Assembly: GCF_904849725.1 (NCBI RefSeq)
Contig: NC_058521.1
Location: forward strand, 342,720,638-342,784,637
DNA: 64,000 nucleotides
Direction of reading: 5' to 3'
From: Hordeum vulgare subsp. vulgare
Lineage: Eukaryota; Streptophyta; Magnoliopsida; Poales; Poaceae
A program made the translations under genes and the position numbers. The notes below the pieces were generated by a model. That model saw only the letters and a list, made by a program, of their open reading frames with translations, had not been told where the DNA came from and searched no databases. Within the stretch, counting starts at the first letter, position 1. Each line of letters opens with the position of its first letter. Shown here piece after piece: positions 23,466 through 36,480 of this stretch.

Positions 23466-24300
23466 CCATAATCGTTTGGAGATAAATATTGATATATAGG
23501 AAGTCCTATTTTGTCACCGAAAAAGTTTCGGGCTCATTGGTGTACTAGGAGAGTCGGGAGGGTGTCGAGGGACCACCGGGAGGGGTGTGACGTCCCAAGA
23601 GCCTTATGGGCTGTGAGAGGAGGTGGAACAGCCCCTGGTGGACTGGTCGAGGCCTCTCTCAAAGGCCCATGCAGCTAGGAGATGAGAGAAAAGGCAAAAT
23701 ACCTTTAAAAGGAAAGGAATGAGGAGTCCTTCCAAAGTAGTCCACCTCCCTTGTGGGAAGGTGGACTCTTCCTTAGGTTTCGGCCAACCCCTTCTCCTTG
23801 GAGTAGGGGCCAAGGCTACCTCCTCTCCTCTTCTCCTATATATACTAGAGGTTTTTGAGGGTTTTGGACACAACAATCAGCCACGTGCCCCCCTCTCTCA
23901 AGATATGTTTCTCCCCTAGTCTAGTTTCAGCGGTGCTTAGGCGAAGCCCTGCTGGAATAGCTCCACCACCATCGCCGTCATGATCTCGCGCTACCGGAGA
24001 ACTTATCTACCTCTTCGCCCCCTCTTGCTGGATCAAGAAGGCGAAGATCATCGTCGAGTTGTACCTGTGCTGAACGTGGAGGTGTCGTCCGTTCAGCCCT
24101 AGATCTGGATGGATTGTGGGACGGCGGCGAATCGGATCGCGAAGACCTTCCACTACATCAACCGCGTTTATTAACGCTTCCCACTTACAGATCTACAAGG
24201 GTATGTGGATCCGGTCTCCACACTCGTAGATGGCCATCACCATGATAGGTCTTTCATGTGTGTAGGAAATTTTTTGTTTCCCATGGAACGTTCCCCTACA
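23466..24300 (+). mobile_element. 3' LTR of copia element, right part
   Basis: Continues the LTR interrupted at 8205 (gatatataggaagtcctatttt, as at 1387-1408). A CTATATATA box is at 23836-23844 and the LTR ends ttcccctaca, a slightly diverged form of gttccccaaca. Confidence 0.88.
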
Positions 24301-27300
24301 CAAAGAAGGATACATGTCGGTTAACAAATGTGCTCGGAGCAGTAACAAGCTACCAAGGCTGAGTGGAAGCACAAAGGGGCATTTCTCTGTAAACATTACT
24401 ACTAAATGCACAAAACTACGTGTCGAACCCCATACATATCGTAGCATATCACGCGTACACATGACATGCCCAATATGCATAGATACAATAATAGCATCAC
24501 AACATAACCATACAAAATCGCAACATTTATTTAGAAGGCTCAAAAGAGCCTTGCATAATATGTTCATGCAGTTAGGGGTCTCCTGACCCAGCAGAAAAGT
24601 CATACAAGCAAGTTTTACAAACCGAGCGGAAGCTTAAGAATGTCTGAGTACAGATAGTGAAACCATATAAGAGGCGCATAACCTGACTATGTGAAACCCT
24701 CCCAAGGGTTCAGGATCCTAGCTGGGACACCAGCTGCTCTTCCTCGTTAACGTCTAGGTAGAACCCACCTGATGGTTTGTGGCTGTCCTCTGCAACATTT
24801 ATTAAGCAAACATGAGTACAAAAGTACTCAGCAAGACTTTAAATCAGATCTAACTACTTATGCACAGTGTATCAACAAGGGGAGTTGTTTGGTTTCATGC
24901 AGCAAGCCAGCTTTGACTCTGGGCTAACGTGAAGTAGGACTATGAGTACTTTTGAACAAGTTTGAGAAGTTCTACACGAGTCCACTATCTCCACAACAAT
25001 ACACTAACGTGGATCCTTTCTCATCTTCCTACTAAAATTCCATCCATGGTACTTACACTTTCCTTGATACATTTATGAGTAGCCATTAAAGTTACCAATG
25101 AACAACCTTCATTCACTCAAGTTCATCATCCAGATTAACAAGCCAAGAGGGTCCATTGGTTTCGGGACCAATGTATGTTAGTAGCTAGTCTTGGATCACA
25201 TACATGGAACTCAGTTCCTAAGAGCGGTTCCAATGAGAAGCCCCCCATTTACTGCTACACAGCCTCTCATCGACACCTTTACCAAATCAGGTTCATCATA
25301 TAGCTTTTGTCACCAGAACACATTCATTCACTCCAGTTCATCATCTAGATTAATCAGGCCTCACACAACTCTAAGCTTAGCAAGCGTAGTAGGGTAAGAC
25401 ACATCATGGCTCAAGCATCTAACAGTTATGCTAGGTTGCTTGGTTTAGCTATTTAATCTCATAGTGACATGTCATGTAGAGGAATGGGTTAAACTACCAA
25501 AACAAGTATAGCATTTCAAATGTTGTGTCCTAATGCAATAAATGAGAGCAGGAGCGGGAAGTTATTCTTCATTCTGATACTCATATGTATCGTACGGAGT
25601 TGACCCTACCACAATGCAAAAAAATAAAAATCAATACGCGACAAGTGCAACAATATGTCGCATGATCATGCCATGACAAGAATATGTTGAATGTGCTAAT
25701 GCACCTACCGACAGAGTGGTTGAAGTTGCTTTGAATCGAGGATTCAAATTCCACTTCAAAAAGGTATTTTTAAATACCGTCAAATTGCTTTGACCTGATG
25801 TGTAAGTATAACTTGTTCTAACATGCATGATAATACCACAAATGGATTCCTTGGATTTTTCTGATAATATTTCATATATAATTTATTTCAATTAGAGTTA
25901 CCAATTATTTTCTATGATTTTTCAAAATTTTAAACAATTTCTGGAATTTCCATAATTAGTCCTAATTAGGAAAGGATTAACTACATCAGTGTGGCATCAA
26001 CATGGCATCAGCAAGTCACTTGGACGTTACGAGTCTAACCTGACATGTGGGCTCTAAATAGAGTTCAAATTAACTTTCAACCAAATTACTGAGAGTTGGT
26101 CCCACTGTGAGTGGGTCATTCGATTAATTATTATTTTTAATTAAAATAATGCCTAACCAAATTTTTACCAGGGCTAGGCCCCACCTCCTAGTGACCGAGG
26201 GGCTCAAATCGCGTGGTCAAATGGTCCTGTGTCATCGGTGTTGAGCCGCCGGCGGCACCAGATACGGCGGAGGGGTTCGGAAACCCACCTCCGGTAAAAA
26301 AACGACGACAAAGACTACCTACCGAACGACCACACACCCTCTCATCTAATGGGTCAAGCAATAGGGGCTGAGGTGGCATGGAACGTCGCCGACCGCGACC
26401 TTGGCGGACGTTGGCATTCGGCATTCGATCGAACCGACGCCACACACAACCAGAGTATTCAGACTCCTGGAGTCCTCCTGAGCACACCCACGTGCTCAGG
26501 TTAGAGCTTACGTAGCTGTGCCTACGGGAGCACCATCGCTGACGGTGAGGAGCTCTCGGGCTCGATGCAATCGGTGGCTATGGAGCGCAACCAACTATGG
26601 GAAGAGGGGGAACTGATCGAGGGGCTCACTACGAGCTTGTAGCCATTGAAAGCGTGCTTGGGGACAACCAGTAGGCGATGAATCAACGACAACGATGGTC
26701 AGAGTCAAGGAGGAATAAGATCTCGAGGGAGTCGCTCCAGGGGCTCCGGGGCAGTGTGGCTCCGCGTGGAGGTCGAGGGTGATGATGCGAAGCTCGTGAG
26801 CTACTCGGGAAGAGGGAGAGTGGAGGATCTAGGCTAGCGACAGAGAGCCCGAGCTGCGTCCACCATGGCGGCAGAGGGGAGAGGAGAAAATAAGGGGGTG
26901 AATGGTGAGGTGGAACGAATTAGGACGGCAGTGGGAGCTTACCCCGTTTGTCAGCGCGACGAGCAGCTAGCGAGGTGCGTGGCGCCCAGCCATCTCGCCG
27001 TGTCCGTCTTCTCCTTTGTCATGTGGAAGAGGTTGAATATAACTCGCAGCTGGGCCAGATGGGCCGACTACAGTGGACGATAGGTAAGCCTTTCCTCTAT
27101 TTTTTATATTTTTTTATGTTTTCTATTTATGACCTTTGTGTTATTTTTCTTTGGGCACAAATCTTAAACAAAAACCCTAAAAATGTATATGGAGTAGAAT
27201 TGGAATATTTCCAAACTCCATAGAAAGTCTCAGCATTTTTCAGATAACTAAAATATTTAGTCGTTTATTTTGACATTTTCACTGGCTTCTTTGGATTATT

Positions 27301-27480
27301 TAAAATTCCCAAAAAAAATTAATAATAGAATTCACCTTTGATATGTTGTTGCAAACATTTATGTGACATGGTGAACATTTTTGAAGGCCATTTTTGGTTC
27401 ATTGAAAATCACCAGTATTTGGAATTGTTTTATTCAATGAAGTGTTAGGGTTTTGTTACTCCCCATTTCAATTTAGCGAA
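24301..27480 (-). mobile_element. Old LTR-like gypsy segment, minus orientation, ends unresolved
   Basis: The copia element is inserted at 24300/24301 into this segment. On the minus strand it contains CTTGCTGAGTACTTTTGTAC, a block I associate with the 3' part of long grass gypsy LTRs. It has an AT-rich to GC-rich (about 26200-27060) to AT-rich layout, like the LTR at 44935-49130. I could not define its terminal bases or a TSD. No coding domain was seen. Confidence 0.45.
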
Positions 27481-27483
27481 AAA

Positions 27484-27817
27484 AAACATGTTGCAACACA
27501 TATGCTAGCACAATGCAAGTGAAATACTATGGATATGACAGTATACGTGAAAAATATAAAAAGTGAAGGGTTTTATCGCAAAAGGACATGCCATGTCCGG
27601 CCCTTACGGGTGGGCCCGCGATGTCAGATAGATCGTCAATATGCGATTATACGGAGGTCACTCCATTTTGTAATGATTAGGCCAAATAGTGGTAGTGGAC
27701 TGCGATCAAAATGACTAGTGGTACAGATTCGTAACATGGTGCCGAGGAGTGGTATCTCCATGAAATTAACTCTCCTCGCTATGGCGGCTGTGCCAACCCC
27801 ATGGACTTTCTCCTTAT
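27484..27817. other. Unassigned sequence
   Basis: Between the LTR-like segment and the gag fragment. No feature is recognised; it may be leader sequence of the element that supplied the gag fragment. Confidence 0.4.
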
Positions 27818-28080
27818 GTACACCGTAACTGTCCAGGATGCGAGGGGGTACAACCGGGGCATGGCGAACTAGTTCCCGATGGCCCTCAAGGACGCTGCAC
27901 ACGCATGTATCATGAACCTCCCCGAAGTGTCCATCTCATCATGGGAGGACTTGTGCAAATAGTTTGTTGTCAATATCACGAGAATAAGCAACCATCCCCT
28001 CACGCTCAACGAGTTGCGTGTCGTGAGCGAACGCCCCGACGATCCCCTGTGCAAGTTCATCCAGTGCTTCACCCAGGTAC
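27818..28080 (+). pseudogene. Orphan gypsy gag fragment
   Basis: A plus-strand frame reads FPMALKDAAHACIMNLPEV, then SISSWEDLCK, then HPLTLNELRVVSERPDDP and LCKFIQCFTQV, with two in-frame TAG stops. This matches the general pattern of plant gypsy Gag (ALKDAA..W..NLP, SW..L...F, L..RQ......). It is cut off at 28081 by the next element. No LTR or pol of the same element could be assigned, so it is a fragment of an older insertion. Confidence 0.7.
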
Positions 28081-28081
28081 G

Positions 28082-31000
28082 TGTCACACCTTGTGTTTGT
28101 ACCACCTTATTATGCTTATAAGTTTAAATATTCGACCAATTAAAACTTTTTGTGTGCAGGTGAATGCAGTTGATTGATATTCTCTTGTTTGCTTGTTTGC
28201 GTTTTAATTCACGAAAATATCATTGCTCTCAAATATCATCTCCTTGATCCAAATCCTTGCCCAATGATCATACCATGTGTATAGTACACAAAACTATTTT
28301 TATAAAATACTATTTTGGCTGAAAAGCATTTATTTAATTTCGGATTTCAAAACCCCCTGAATTAATGTTTGTACTGCAAGTCCTCTAATTAGGGTGGATG
28401 TTTTGCCCCAAAATTTATATTTGGAAGCTATTATGTATAAGACTTCCCAAAACCACAAAAATAATTTTTAAAGTTATTTTGTAGTTTATTTAAATTCCTT
28501 TTTCTGAAGCTAGAAATAGTCTTTTACAAGAGAAACACAATTTTCTGTTTCCAACAAATTTAAGGAAATTTAGTAAAACTGAGTGAACATATATTTTCCA
28601 TATATATTACTTTCAACACATGGTAATGTTAAAAAGATTGGACAAAACTCTCCAAAACAATTTCTATATATTTCAATTGTTTGAAATGTTCCTATAAGAA
28701 ATATTAACATATAAATCTCGGAAAATTCCAGCAGGTCACACATGCCCTATGTGATGATCTTACCATGTTTCATCTAAATACCAATAGTTTTGGTTCACCA
28801 AAATGCCCCAAATCCCTATGTAATGAGAACCCAATTTGAAGAACTTTACATTGTCATGTATGTCCATTTGATGTCAAACATTGTGGTCACACTCTAATCT
28901 CCTAATGATGCCACCACACCAAATGGTGCATCAAGGAGAATAGATTAACCTAATTTGATCTGAGGAGATCACATTTTCTTGATTTCTAGGGCTTGCCTGA
29001 GTTGCATTGGAAACTTTCTTCAAATGAGCTAAAACTTTGTGATCAACCTAATTTTTATCTACCATTTGATTCTGTTAAATCTCATAGCAATGGGACACAT
29101 TTATCTTGCCCAAACCAGGAAAAAACAACTTCTGGTATATTCTAGGATTCATTGTTTTGGCCCCATCTGCTCTTCTCCTTGAGCTCAAAATTTTACCAAA
29201 GTCTTTCCTAGTCACCTTCTACATGTGGTAAAACTTCCAATGTTGGGTCAATGATTGAGGGGTAAAAACTCCAAGTTATCTCCCTGGACACCCAAGGCAG
29301 CAGCTTCCTCCCCTCTATTTTCTTTACCACTCCCGTTTTCCTTACTCCCCAAGCATCCAAAGAAACCCCACACCATCCAGCTTCTAGTGGACAAGTTCAA
29401 ACACATCTAGAGCATGCAGGACATGCCATGGCATGCCAAAATTGTGCTCTAGATTATGGTACAATGCCCAATCACACTATAGCCGGAGCATCGCATGGTC
29501 CCCGGCAACCTAGGGATGCGGGGACTTGTCCCCTAACACTCCCTCAATGTCCGGGACACGCCACACTCATGTCCCCCTCCTTCTTCTCTCTTCGATGACC
29601 CCTACCACGCATGCCCAAGTGTTGCCCGACTCTTCCAGTCGCTGCCCACGCCCTTGGCCCGCCTCGCACTCGCCGTCCTTTCCATCCCTCATCTCCTGGT
29701 CATGCACGACCACCATGAACTCCCATGACCCAAGCCGAACCCTCCCTACGGCCGTCATGGTCGATCCCACGGTCGCCATGATCTCGGTCCACGGCAAGCC
29801 TCCGACCTCTCTATTTAAGGCCACCCCATGCCCCCTCTCACCCATGGTCACATTCACCCAACCCCAATCACACAACCGAGCCACCAGAGCAATCTCCTAA
29901 GGCCTCAGAGCTCAGAATTGACCGATGTTCCATTGTGTCGGACCTACGTTGATATGACGGTAGGGCACTCCTCTGGCGCTCCTTTCGTCTCCACTAAACC
30001 CAAATATTTCCCCTAACACGTTCCAACTCTTCCCCGCTTGTTTTCCAGCAAGATACGGCCCGACAACCTCTCTTGAATCTCCTCCGCCAAGGCCTTGTCA
30101 TCGTCGGCGAATCGAGCATCCCGACTGTCCAACTCCACCCCATCCGAACGGCGACTGGGTGCTCGTTCCATTCCCTCCGTCCCCAATTCTTGTTGTGCCT
30201 CCTATCATCGCTAGTAAGCTCGCCGCACCTATGACCTAAGGTTGAAGATGATAGGTGTTCTCCACATGTCATCCTCACACCTATCTCATCCCCCTCTGTG
30301 CGGCCGACACTTGGCCCCACCGGTCGGGTTTGAACATGACTAGCGTGCGCGCATGGCTCAGCTGGGCCACTTTGGCTCTATGTCGGCCCAGCTGCTGGTT
30401 GTTCTAGCCCGACCACCTCTGGCATGTTTCTCCTTTTTCTTTTTATCACCATTTTCCTAGAATTCCTCAGCCCAAACTATTTATCCAAATCCAATAATTC
30501 AACTTCCTCTTGTAAAATCTGACCTATTTAATGGTGGATATTCATGCGTGTCCAAACATCTTTTTTGTTTTTTCTCATATAAAACCCAAATTAGAGTATT
30601 TAGAACCATTTTTATAATTCTTTTAACTGTTTTTGTCACTCCAAACTCAAAAATGAGGCATTACGATTTTTTTAGTTTTCACTCTAGTATTTTACAAAAG
30701 TGACTTGACATTTTTAGGAGCGATTAATTTTCCTTGTTTTTGCCATGGCCTTATTTTTGCTCCTTTTATATTACAACGATAGATTACGTTGTTGAGAAAG
30801 AAGTTGATCTAGAACCTTTCTAAGTACCCAACGACTTTCTTGAGCTAGGCAAGCATCCCTTTGACCATGTCCATGAAACTACTTCTATGCATGTCACTAT
30901 AGCACTTTTATTTTGTTGCATTGACAACATGTTGATGATGTGATGACAACATTTCTAAGTTGGTATCCATAGCATTTCCTCACTGATACTTGCATGAAAT

Positions 31001-32356
31001 GACTCTATATTTCGTTTAGGGTTATGTGGGCGGAAGTAGATATGATGCTAGTGGTTTCTATGCGAGTGGGATGGGTATATGCATGGTGACGGAAACCAAA
31101 GTATTTTCAAAGACTTTTCGAAAACCTCAACGGGTGCTGCTAATTGCCAAAAGAGGTGATGATAAGCTAGGTACACACTTGATAAAGAAGTGGTGTACCG
31201 AGGCAAGTGTGTGTGTTGTTTTCAAAAGAGGATTGGTTTAAGTTGTGATCGTTACTCCAACAATACATGTACAATCACGCTACCCCTATATGGGATGAGG
31301 CTTTGTTGATAACTTTGGTCGATGCTAGTAGAGAGACACATTACTAGTGGCGGGAGTGACGTTGTCACTCTCGATACGGGTTTGTGTCTGGATGGACAAC
31401 TATGACTTTTTTCATAGATACGGGACACACCATTGGTCCCCTCAAGTATGGTACTCGTCATGTACATCGTGAGGGGTGGGTACCAGCATGTGGAATCTTT
31501 GTTTGGTGTTTTCAAAGGAAAGGAATTGTTGGGGTGCTTACCTTAGGTATGAAATATGCACGGAGTTCTGGCTTGAGACAAGAGTTCCCCGAGTCGTTTG
31601 GTTAAAGTGTACATCCTCTTCAAAGTGTAAAACTATTTGAAAGGTCGTGTCCACAGTCAAGGATCGTTGGATGAGCGCTCTTGGGCTACATCTATTGTTT
31701 ACAAAACTTGGTGTGTGTGTGTGTGTGTGTGTGTGTGTGGAAAGGAGATACATGAGTTGAGCCGGATGACTCGATGTCATGATTAAACTTGAGTTGTTAC
31801 TAACTCTTTTTATATTGTTACATGTAACCTATTCAAACGGATACTCGTAAACTCATGATGCATGCTTTACAAGATGTTACGAAATGTCATTGCACTCAAA
31901 AGTAGCTTTCCGCAAAATTACCTACTTAGTGCTATATCATGCATTCTTGTACCTTGTTCCAAACATGGGTTGCTTCCAAGTACATTAAAAGTACTCATTG
32001 GCTTGCCACTGGTTATTTAATTGGCCAGGCATGGAAGCGCAGGTATATGGTGAAGAATACCTTGGTGACGATCATGCGAATAAGTATGCTTACCAGTCAG
32101 AATGCATGTAGGATTTACAAAGAAGGCATGGATCCAAACTACCGTCCCAGATTTACATCACAAGCTTGTGTTTGATGTTCGTACTTCCTTGCCGTATCTA
32201 TGTAAGACTTCATCATAATGGTCATGATTTGTATAAGACGGTATGTATGGATGTATGGCTCTTGTTATTCAACTTATGCATGTTCCGTGAGCATATCTCT
32301 GGGATCACTATACACGTGCATTTAGAGATTTTGACTTATGAGTCGGGGTCCGCACA
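28082..32356 (+). mobile_element. 5' LTR of chromovirus-type element
   Basis: Starts TGTCACACCTTGTGTTTGTA and ends gtcggggtccgcaca, 4275 bases. The start aligns with the truncated 3' LTR at 49404-50271. The end matches the reverse complement of the solo LTR end at 44935 (tgtggggaccccgac). A (TG)n array is at 31709-31739. Confidence 0.82.
31709..31739. repeat. (TG)n microsatellite in 5' LTR
   Basis: Uninterrupted gt dinucleotides over about 31 bases, at the position equivalent to the (CA)n array in the inverted solo LTR at 44935-49130. Confidence 0.95.
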
Positions 32357-32360
32357 GAGC

Positions 32361-32378
32361 TGGTTCAAAGCCATCCCG
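32361..32378 (+). other. Primer-binding site (initiator tRNA-Met type, diverged)
   Basis: tggttcaaagccatcccg lies four bases after the LTR end and resembles TGGTATCAGAGCCA with several changes. Confidence 0.5.
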
Positions 32379-32599
32379 TCTATAAGAAGCCTTAGTTAGC
32401 ATGGACATTAGATAGGGTAAATCTAATTTTAAAAAAACTATACCTAGTTGCTAGTCTAACAATTTCTATACTTCTCATCTCTTCTAATCTCTTCCAAAAC
32501 CTTGTTGCCTCTCCTCCCTTCAAATTTTGTAGATGGCCATTGCCCCCTTGAGACTTCTCATGACCGGTTTTCCACCACTCCTAAGGGTCTGCCTCCAAC

Positions 32600-33110
32600 A
32601 GTGCCACTATCCTTCGGAGCCGATGTACACCCGCCACGAATTAGCCAATGGTGACTTCGGAACAGAATTCTAAACCAAGATGGTTATACCTCTCAAGACC
32701 TCACTCCCAGAGTTCATTCTTCGTTGGACCACCTATGCAAACAAGGGACCTAGCCATTTAGCAGGCGAACTACAAAGCGCTCGTTTGTCTTCAAGACCTC
32801 CTCCCAAAAATGAAGGAAGAACAAGCCACCTCCTACCTACCTATCAAGAGTGGATTAGGAGCCTCTACCCAAGAGACAAATCCCCTAGGATATGAGGACC
32901 CAACTCTCAAGTTCCATATCCGCTTCACCAACATGGTAGATCACCTTCTGTGTTACCTAACTAAAGAATTCATCAAGTCCTGCTAGGATTTCCCTTCACT
33001 CCTACTTCGCTACTATCTCAAGAAAAACAAGGTGGTCAAGCAAGAAGAACAATTTGCTTCCCTATCACTAGCCAAAGGTAGAAAATTGAAGAACTTCAGG
33101 AAGCCCGCAA
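32600..33110 (+). pseudogene. Degenerate pre-gag ORF
   Basis: Coding-like sequence lies between the PBS and gag, spread over two frames. One frame gives MVIPLKTSLPEFILRW to NKGPSHLAGELQ. The next gives ANYKALVCLQDLLPKM and, after a TAG-free stretch, LKFHIRFTNMVDHLLCYLTK. The pattern of a short beta-like strand, a KGxSH turn and a helix with A...AL..L resembles the intact ORF at 60285-60815, which suggests a related extra ORF. The function is unknown and the match is by eye only. Confidence 0.4.
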
Positions 33111-33676
33111 CTGAAACCCATGAACGAGACATAGGATTTGATTTCCATATGCACCGCGTAGAGGATCATCGTCAAACCACTAACGTCATAACCCAAGGCT
33201 GAACAAAAACCTATTTTCATTCTTTTCGCATGTTTCGGATGTGGGAATTGGGCATCATGTCATGAGGTGACCCAACAAGCAACAGACTGCCACATGCCCA
33301 CTAGTACTAATAGAAGGACCTAGGAGTTGAGGACTAAGTGTCCTTTCCTTTGAGATATGAAGCAGAGCACGACTACTTAGTCGAAGAACCCGCTATGGTA
33401 TGATGACTCATGTATTCCCCATGCAAAGTCGAGTATATGGAATGTTTTATGTGAAACCATGTGTGCTTGTTGTTTGTTTTTGTTGTTTGTGTTCCAATGG
33501 AAGTTATGTTTTGCCTTTGGCAACATGTAATCGACTACATCACCTATCATATCTTAATATTATGTGTTTGGTCATTTGACCTCTATTTGACAACACTTGC
33601 ACTATACCACCCCCTTAGGTGCATCTCCTCTAGGATTTCTTTTCTCTCGGGTATTTTGACTCTGGCTTCTCCAAAT

Positions 33677-34860
33677 AGGATGGAAAGTGCAACCCGCAAC
33701 AACTCCTTTGCCAACCTGAATGTCGACAACTCTAGCTAGCAGCAGGGGTCTCGTGGGTCTACTCAAGCTGGAGATCACCAGTACCAGCCACAAGGAAACA
33801 TTTCCCCACCAGCATCACCATCAGAGAACATGACCATAGCCCAATTTATCCATGTTCTTATGGAGGAACGCCAACCAAACTCTGCTGCTATCGACCAGAT
33901 GGCTCAAGCCCTTATCAATAACCCACACCAAGGAACGAATGATAGTGACCTCTCCACTCTATTGTAGATCATCAGGAATTCACCACCAACCTTCACCAAG
34001 GTTGCTAAACCTTTGGATGCTGATGACTAGATCCGCAACATCGAGAATCTCCTCGCCCTGGTCAACTGCAATGAGGATCGTGGGAATGTGTTTTATGCCT
34101 CTTACTGCCTCGGACGAACAGGCAGAGCTTGGTGGGATGGATTAATGGTCATGCAATGATACCATGTGATCACCTGGGCTGATTTCAATGATGGTTTTTG
34201 CAAGGTGCACATTCCTTCTGGGATCATGACTATCAAGAAGCGATAATTCTGAGTGATGAAGCAAGGAACTAGATCTTTCAAGGAGTACATGAGGAAGTTC
34301 AACCTCCTATCAAGGTACGCCATTAAATTTGTCAACACTGAGCTAGGTAAGATGGAACGCTTCTTGGAAATACTCCATCGAGGCATGTCGTATCAGCTCA
34401 TTGTTTGTGACAGTTGGACATTCTTCGATCTGGTGAACATGTTCCTCATGCCTCAGGACAAGCATCGTGTTATTGACGACACTCGCAAGCGCAAGATGAT
34501 CAGGAAGGGTAGTTCCAGCAAGTAGAAGCCTCACCCCTGGGACCGAGCCATAGCGAGGCCAACCTATCTGCCTAGGCAAGTGAGGACTCGTGCACCTTGC
34601 CCGACCTACGAGCCTTAGCAGTATGCAAATCCTAGACCAACTTACAACGTCCCAACAACAATGGCGGCAAGAATAACAACATATCACACCAAGTCACTTG
34701 CTTTGGATGTGGTCACCCTAGGCACATCTCTAGGCAGTGTCCCAACAAGAAGCTAGATGCACCACGCCCTAATACATCAAACCAAGGTCAAGGCCATGGA
34801 GCTCCCCAGGGATTCAAGCTTCTTGCAACCAGCCCAACATTGGCAAGGGATGTGTGAATC
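33677..34860 (+). pseudogene. Chromovirus-type gag (broken)
   Basis: Begins near MESATRNNSFANL. Recognisable Gag parts are GRTGRAWWDGLM, the WADFNDGFCKVHIP segment, then GTRSFKEYMRKFNLLSRYA and DKHRVIDDTRKRKM. A CCHC zinc knuckle, CFGCGHPRHISRQC, is at about 34690-34731. Several stops interrupt it (for example near 33737, 33967, 34246 and 34523). It would package element RNA. This copy is dead. Confidence 0.78.
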
Positions 34861-35261
34861 ACGTCACCATTGAGGAAGCCTAGGGAGACCTCAATTCAAG
34901 CCGAGCAACCGTTCTGTTTGATTGTGTAGCTTCGCATTCTATTGTAACCCAAAAGTTTGCACTAGTGAGTGCTACAGAGCCTACGCCTCTGGGTAGTAAT
35001 ATGTTGGTACAGACGTCTGGTTCAGTTTTGAGAACTAAGATAGGATATAAAGGACTTATAATTGTCATGGATGGAGTAGAATTCCTAACTGACCTTATCA
35101 CATTGAAATTGCAAGGATTGGATGTGATTCTAGGCATGGATTGGTTAAGCAAGCACCAAGGCTTGTTAGATTGTGCCAAGAGGACTATTACCATGAACAA
35201 TAGCCAAGATGTTGAAGTCGAGTATGTGCCCAACCCTTTCTCCGCTGAAGCTACTCAGTAA
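34861..35261 (+). pseudogene. Chromovirus-type aspartic protease (active-site change)
   Basis: The segment VLFDCVASHSIVTQKF corresponds to the usual LFDSGATHSFI active-site motif but has C-V in place of S-G. This likely removes activity. The rest (LQGLDVILGMDWLSKH near 35111-35158) matches the conserved DVILGMDWL stretch of plant gypsy proteases. The frame ends at 35261. Confidence 0.78.
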
Positions 35262-36480
35262 AATTGTCTGTCAGGAGTTGAGTTGGACCAAGTGCAAATA
35301 GTATGTGAATACCCATATGTCTTTCTTAAGGTGCCACGAATTCCTCCTGACTGTGACATTCAGTTCATCATTGAGCAAATGCCCGGAGCAAAACCCATCG
35401 ATATGAAGCCCCATTGAATTGGCTCCGAAGAATTGGCTGAACTTAGTAAGCAACTAGCCGAGCAGCTCAGAAAAGGATTTATCCTCCCTAGTGCCTCTCC
35501 TTGGGGATCACCTAATCTATTTGTGTCAAAAAGGAGAGAATTATCAGACTCTGTGTCGATTACTGGTCTCTTGATGAAGTGACAATAAAGAACAAGTACA
35601 CACTTCCCAAGAATAACGACCTATTTGATCATTTAATGGGGCCAAGGTGTCGATATCAGGTCCGGGTACTATCAGTTCAAGATGAGACCCCAAGACATCC
35701 TGAAGACGACATTGTCATGTCATTTGGGTTGCCCAATGCCCGAGCTTACTTCATCTACGTCATGAACAAAGTTTTCAAGGAGTACTTGGACAAGTTCATC
35801 ATTGTCTTCATTGACAACATACTCATCTACCCCAAGTTTGAGGGCATGAGAAACTCTTGTGAATGGTCCTAGGTAAGATTCGAGAGCACACACTTTATGC
35901 CAACTTCAGCAAGTAAGAATTTTGGCTGCGCAAAGTTATATTTCTGGGTCATGTGTTAACTGTAGAAGGATTGTTAGTTGATCCTACCAAGATTGGAGTT
36001 GTGACTGAATGGCGTCCCCCAAGAAATGTGAAGGAAGTCAGAAGCTTCCTAGAAATCTCGGGATATGAACAAGGTCATCAAAGGATTCTTGAGCATTGCT
36101 ACACCCATGACTCAGCTCTTGAAGAAGGTCAAGATGTTCAAATGGATGTCGAAGTGTGAAGAGCTTCCAAGAGATCAAGAAGAGATTGACAACAACTCTG
36201 GTTTTTCATACCAATGATATTCACAAAGAATTTGTGATATATTGTGATGCATCGAGACCTGGACTTGGTGGTGTTCTGATGGAACAAGGCATATTCTTAG
36301 CATATCCATCAAGACAATTACGCACTCACAAAGAGAACTACACTACTCATGATCTGGAGTTCGCAGATGTGGTTCGTGCCTTCAAGCGATGACATCATTA
36401 CCTTCTAGGGAAAGGATGCGAGGTATACACAGACCACAAGTGTTTGAAGTATATTTTCACTAAAAGGGAATTGAACATGA
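35262..36480 (+). pseudogene. Chromovirus-type reverse transcriptase and RNase H (broken)
   Basis: RT pieces are found in more than one frame: VFLKVPRIPPDCDIQF, a [16 protein letters not shown] segment, and FIIVFIDNILIYPK near 35800-35833. The catalytic YIDD reads FIDN there, so the second aspartate is lost. RNase H pieces follow: [20 protein letters not shown], then [13 protein letters not shown] and [13 protein letters not shown], with a stop after FKR. Frameshifts and stops are frequent. Confidence 0.78.

Larger units (their letters stand above)
993..24300 (+). mobile_element. BARE/Angela-like Ty1-copia retrotransposon, composite and broken
   Basis: Order on the plus strand is 5' LTR remnant, primer-binding site (PBS), leader, gag, protease, integrase, reverse transcriptase, RNase H, polypurine tract and 3' LTR, which is the Ty1-copia order. 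The left part of the 5' LTR is missing because another copia element sits in it. The 3' LTR is split by a 15.3-kb gypsy element. The interior (2200-7267) is about 5.1 kb and carries many stops and frameshifts, so the copy cannot be autonomous. The 3' flank after the LTR is caaag; the matching 5' TSD would lie outside the window. Confidence 0.85.

Noticed and set aside
29526..30320. Overlapping plus and minus frames of 105-124 aa
   Set aside because: They lie within the chromovirus 5' LTR and have no known motif. Their composition is low in complexity and rich in P, S and T.
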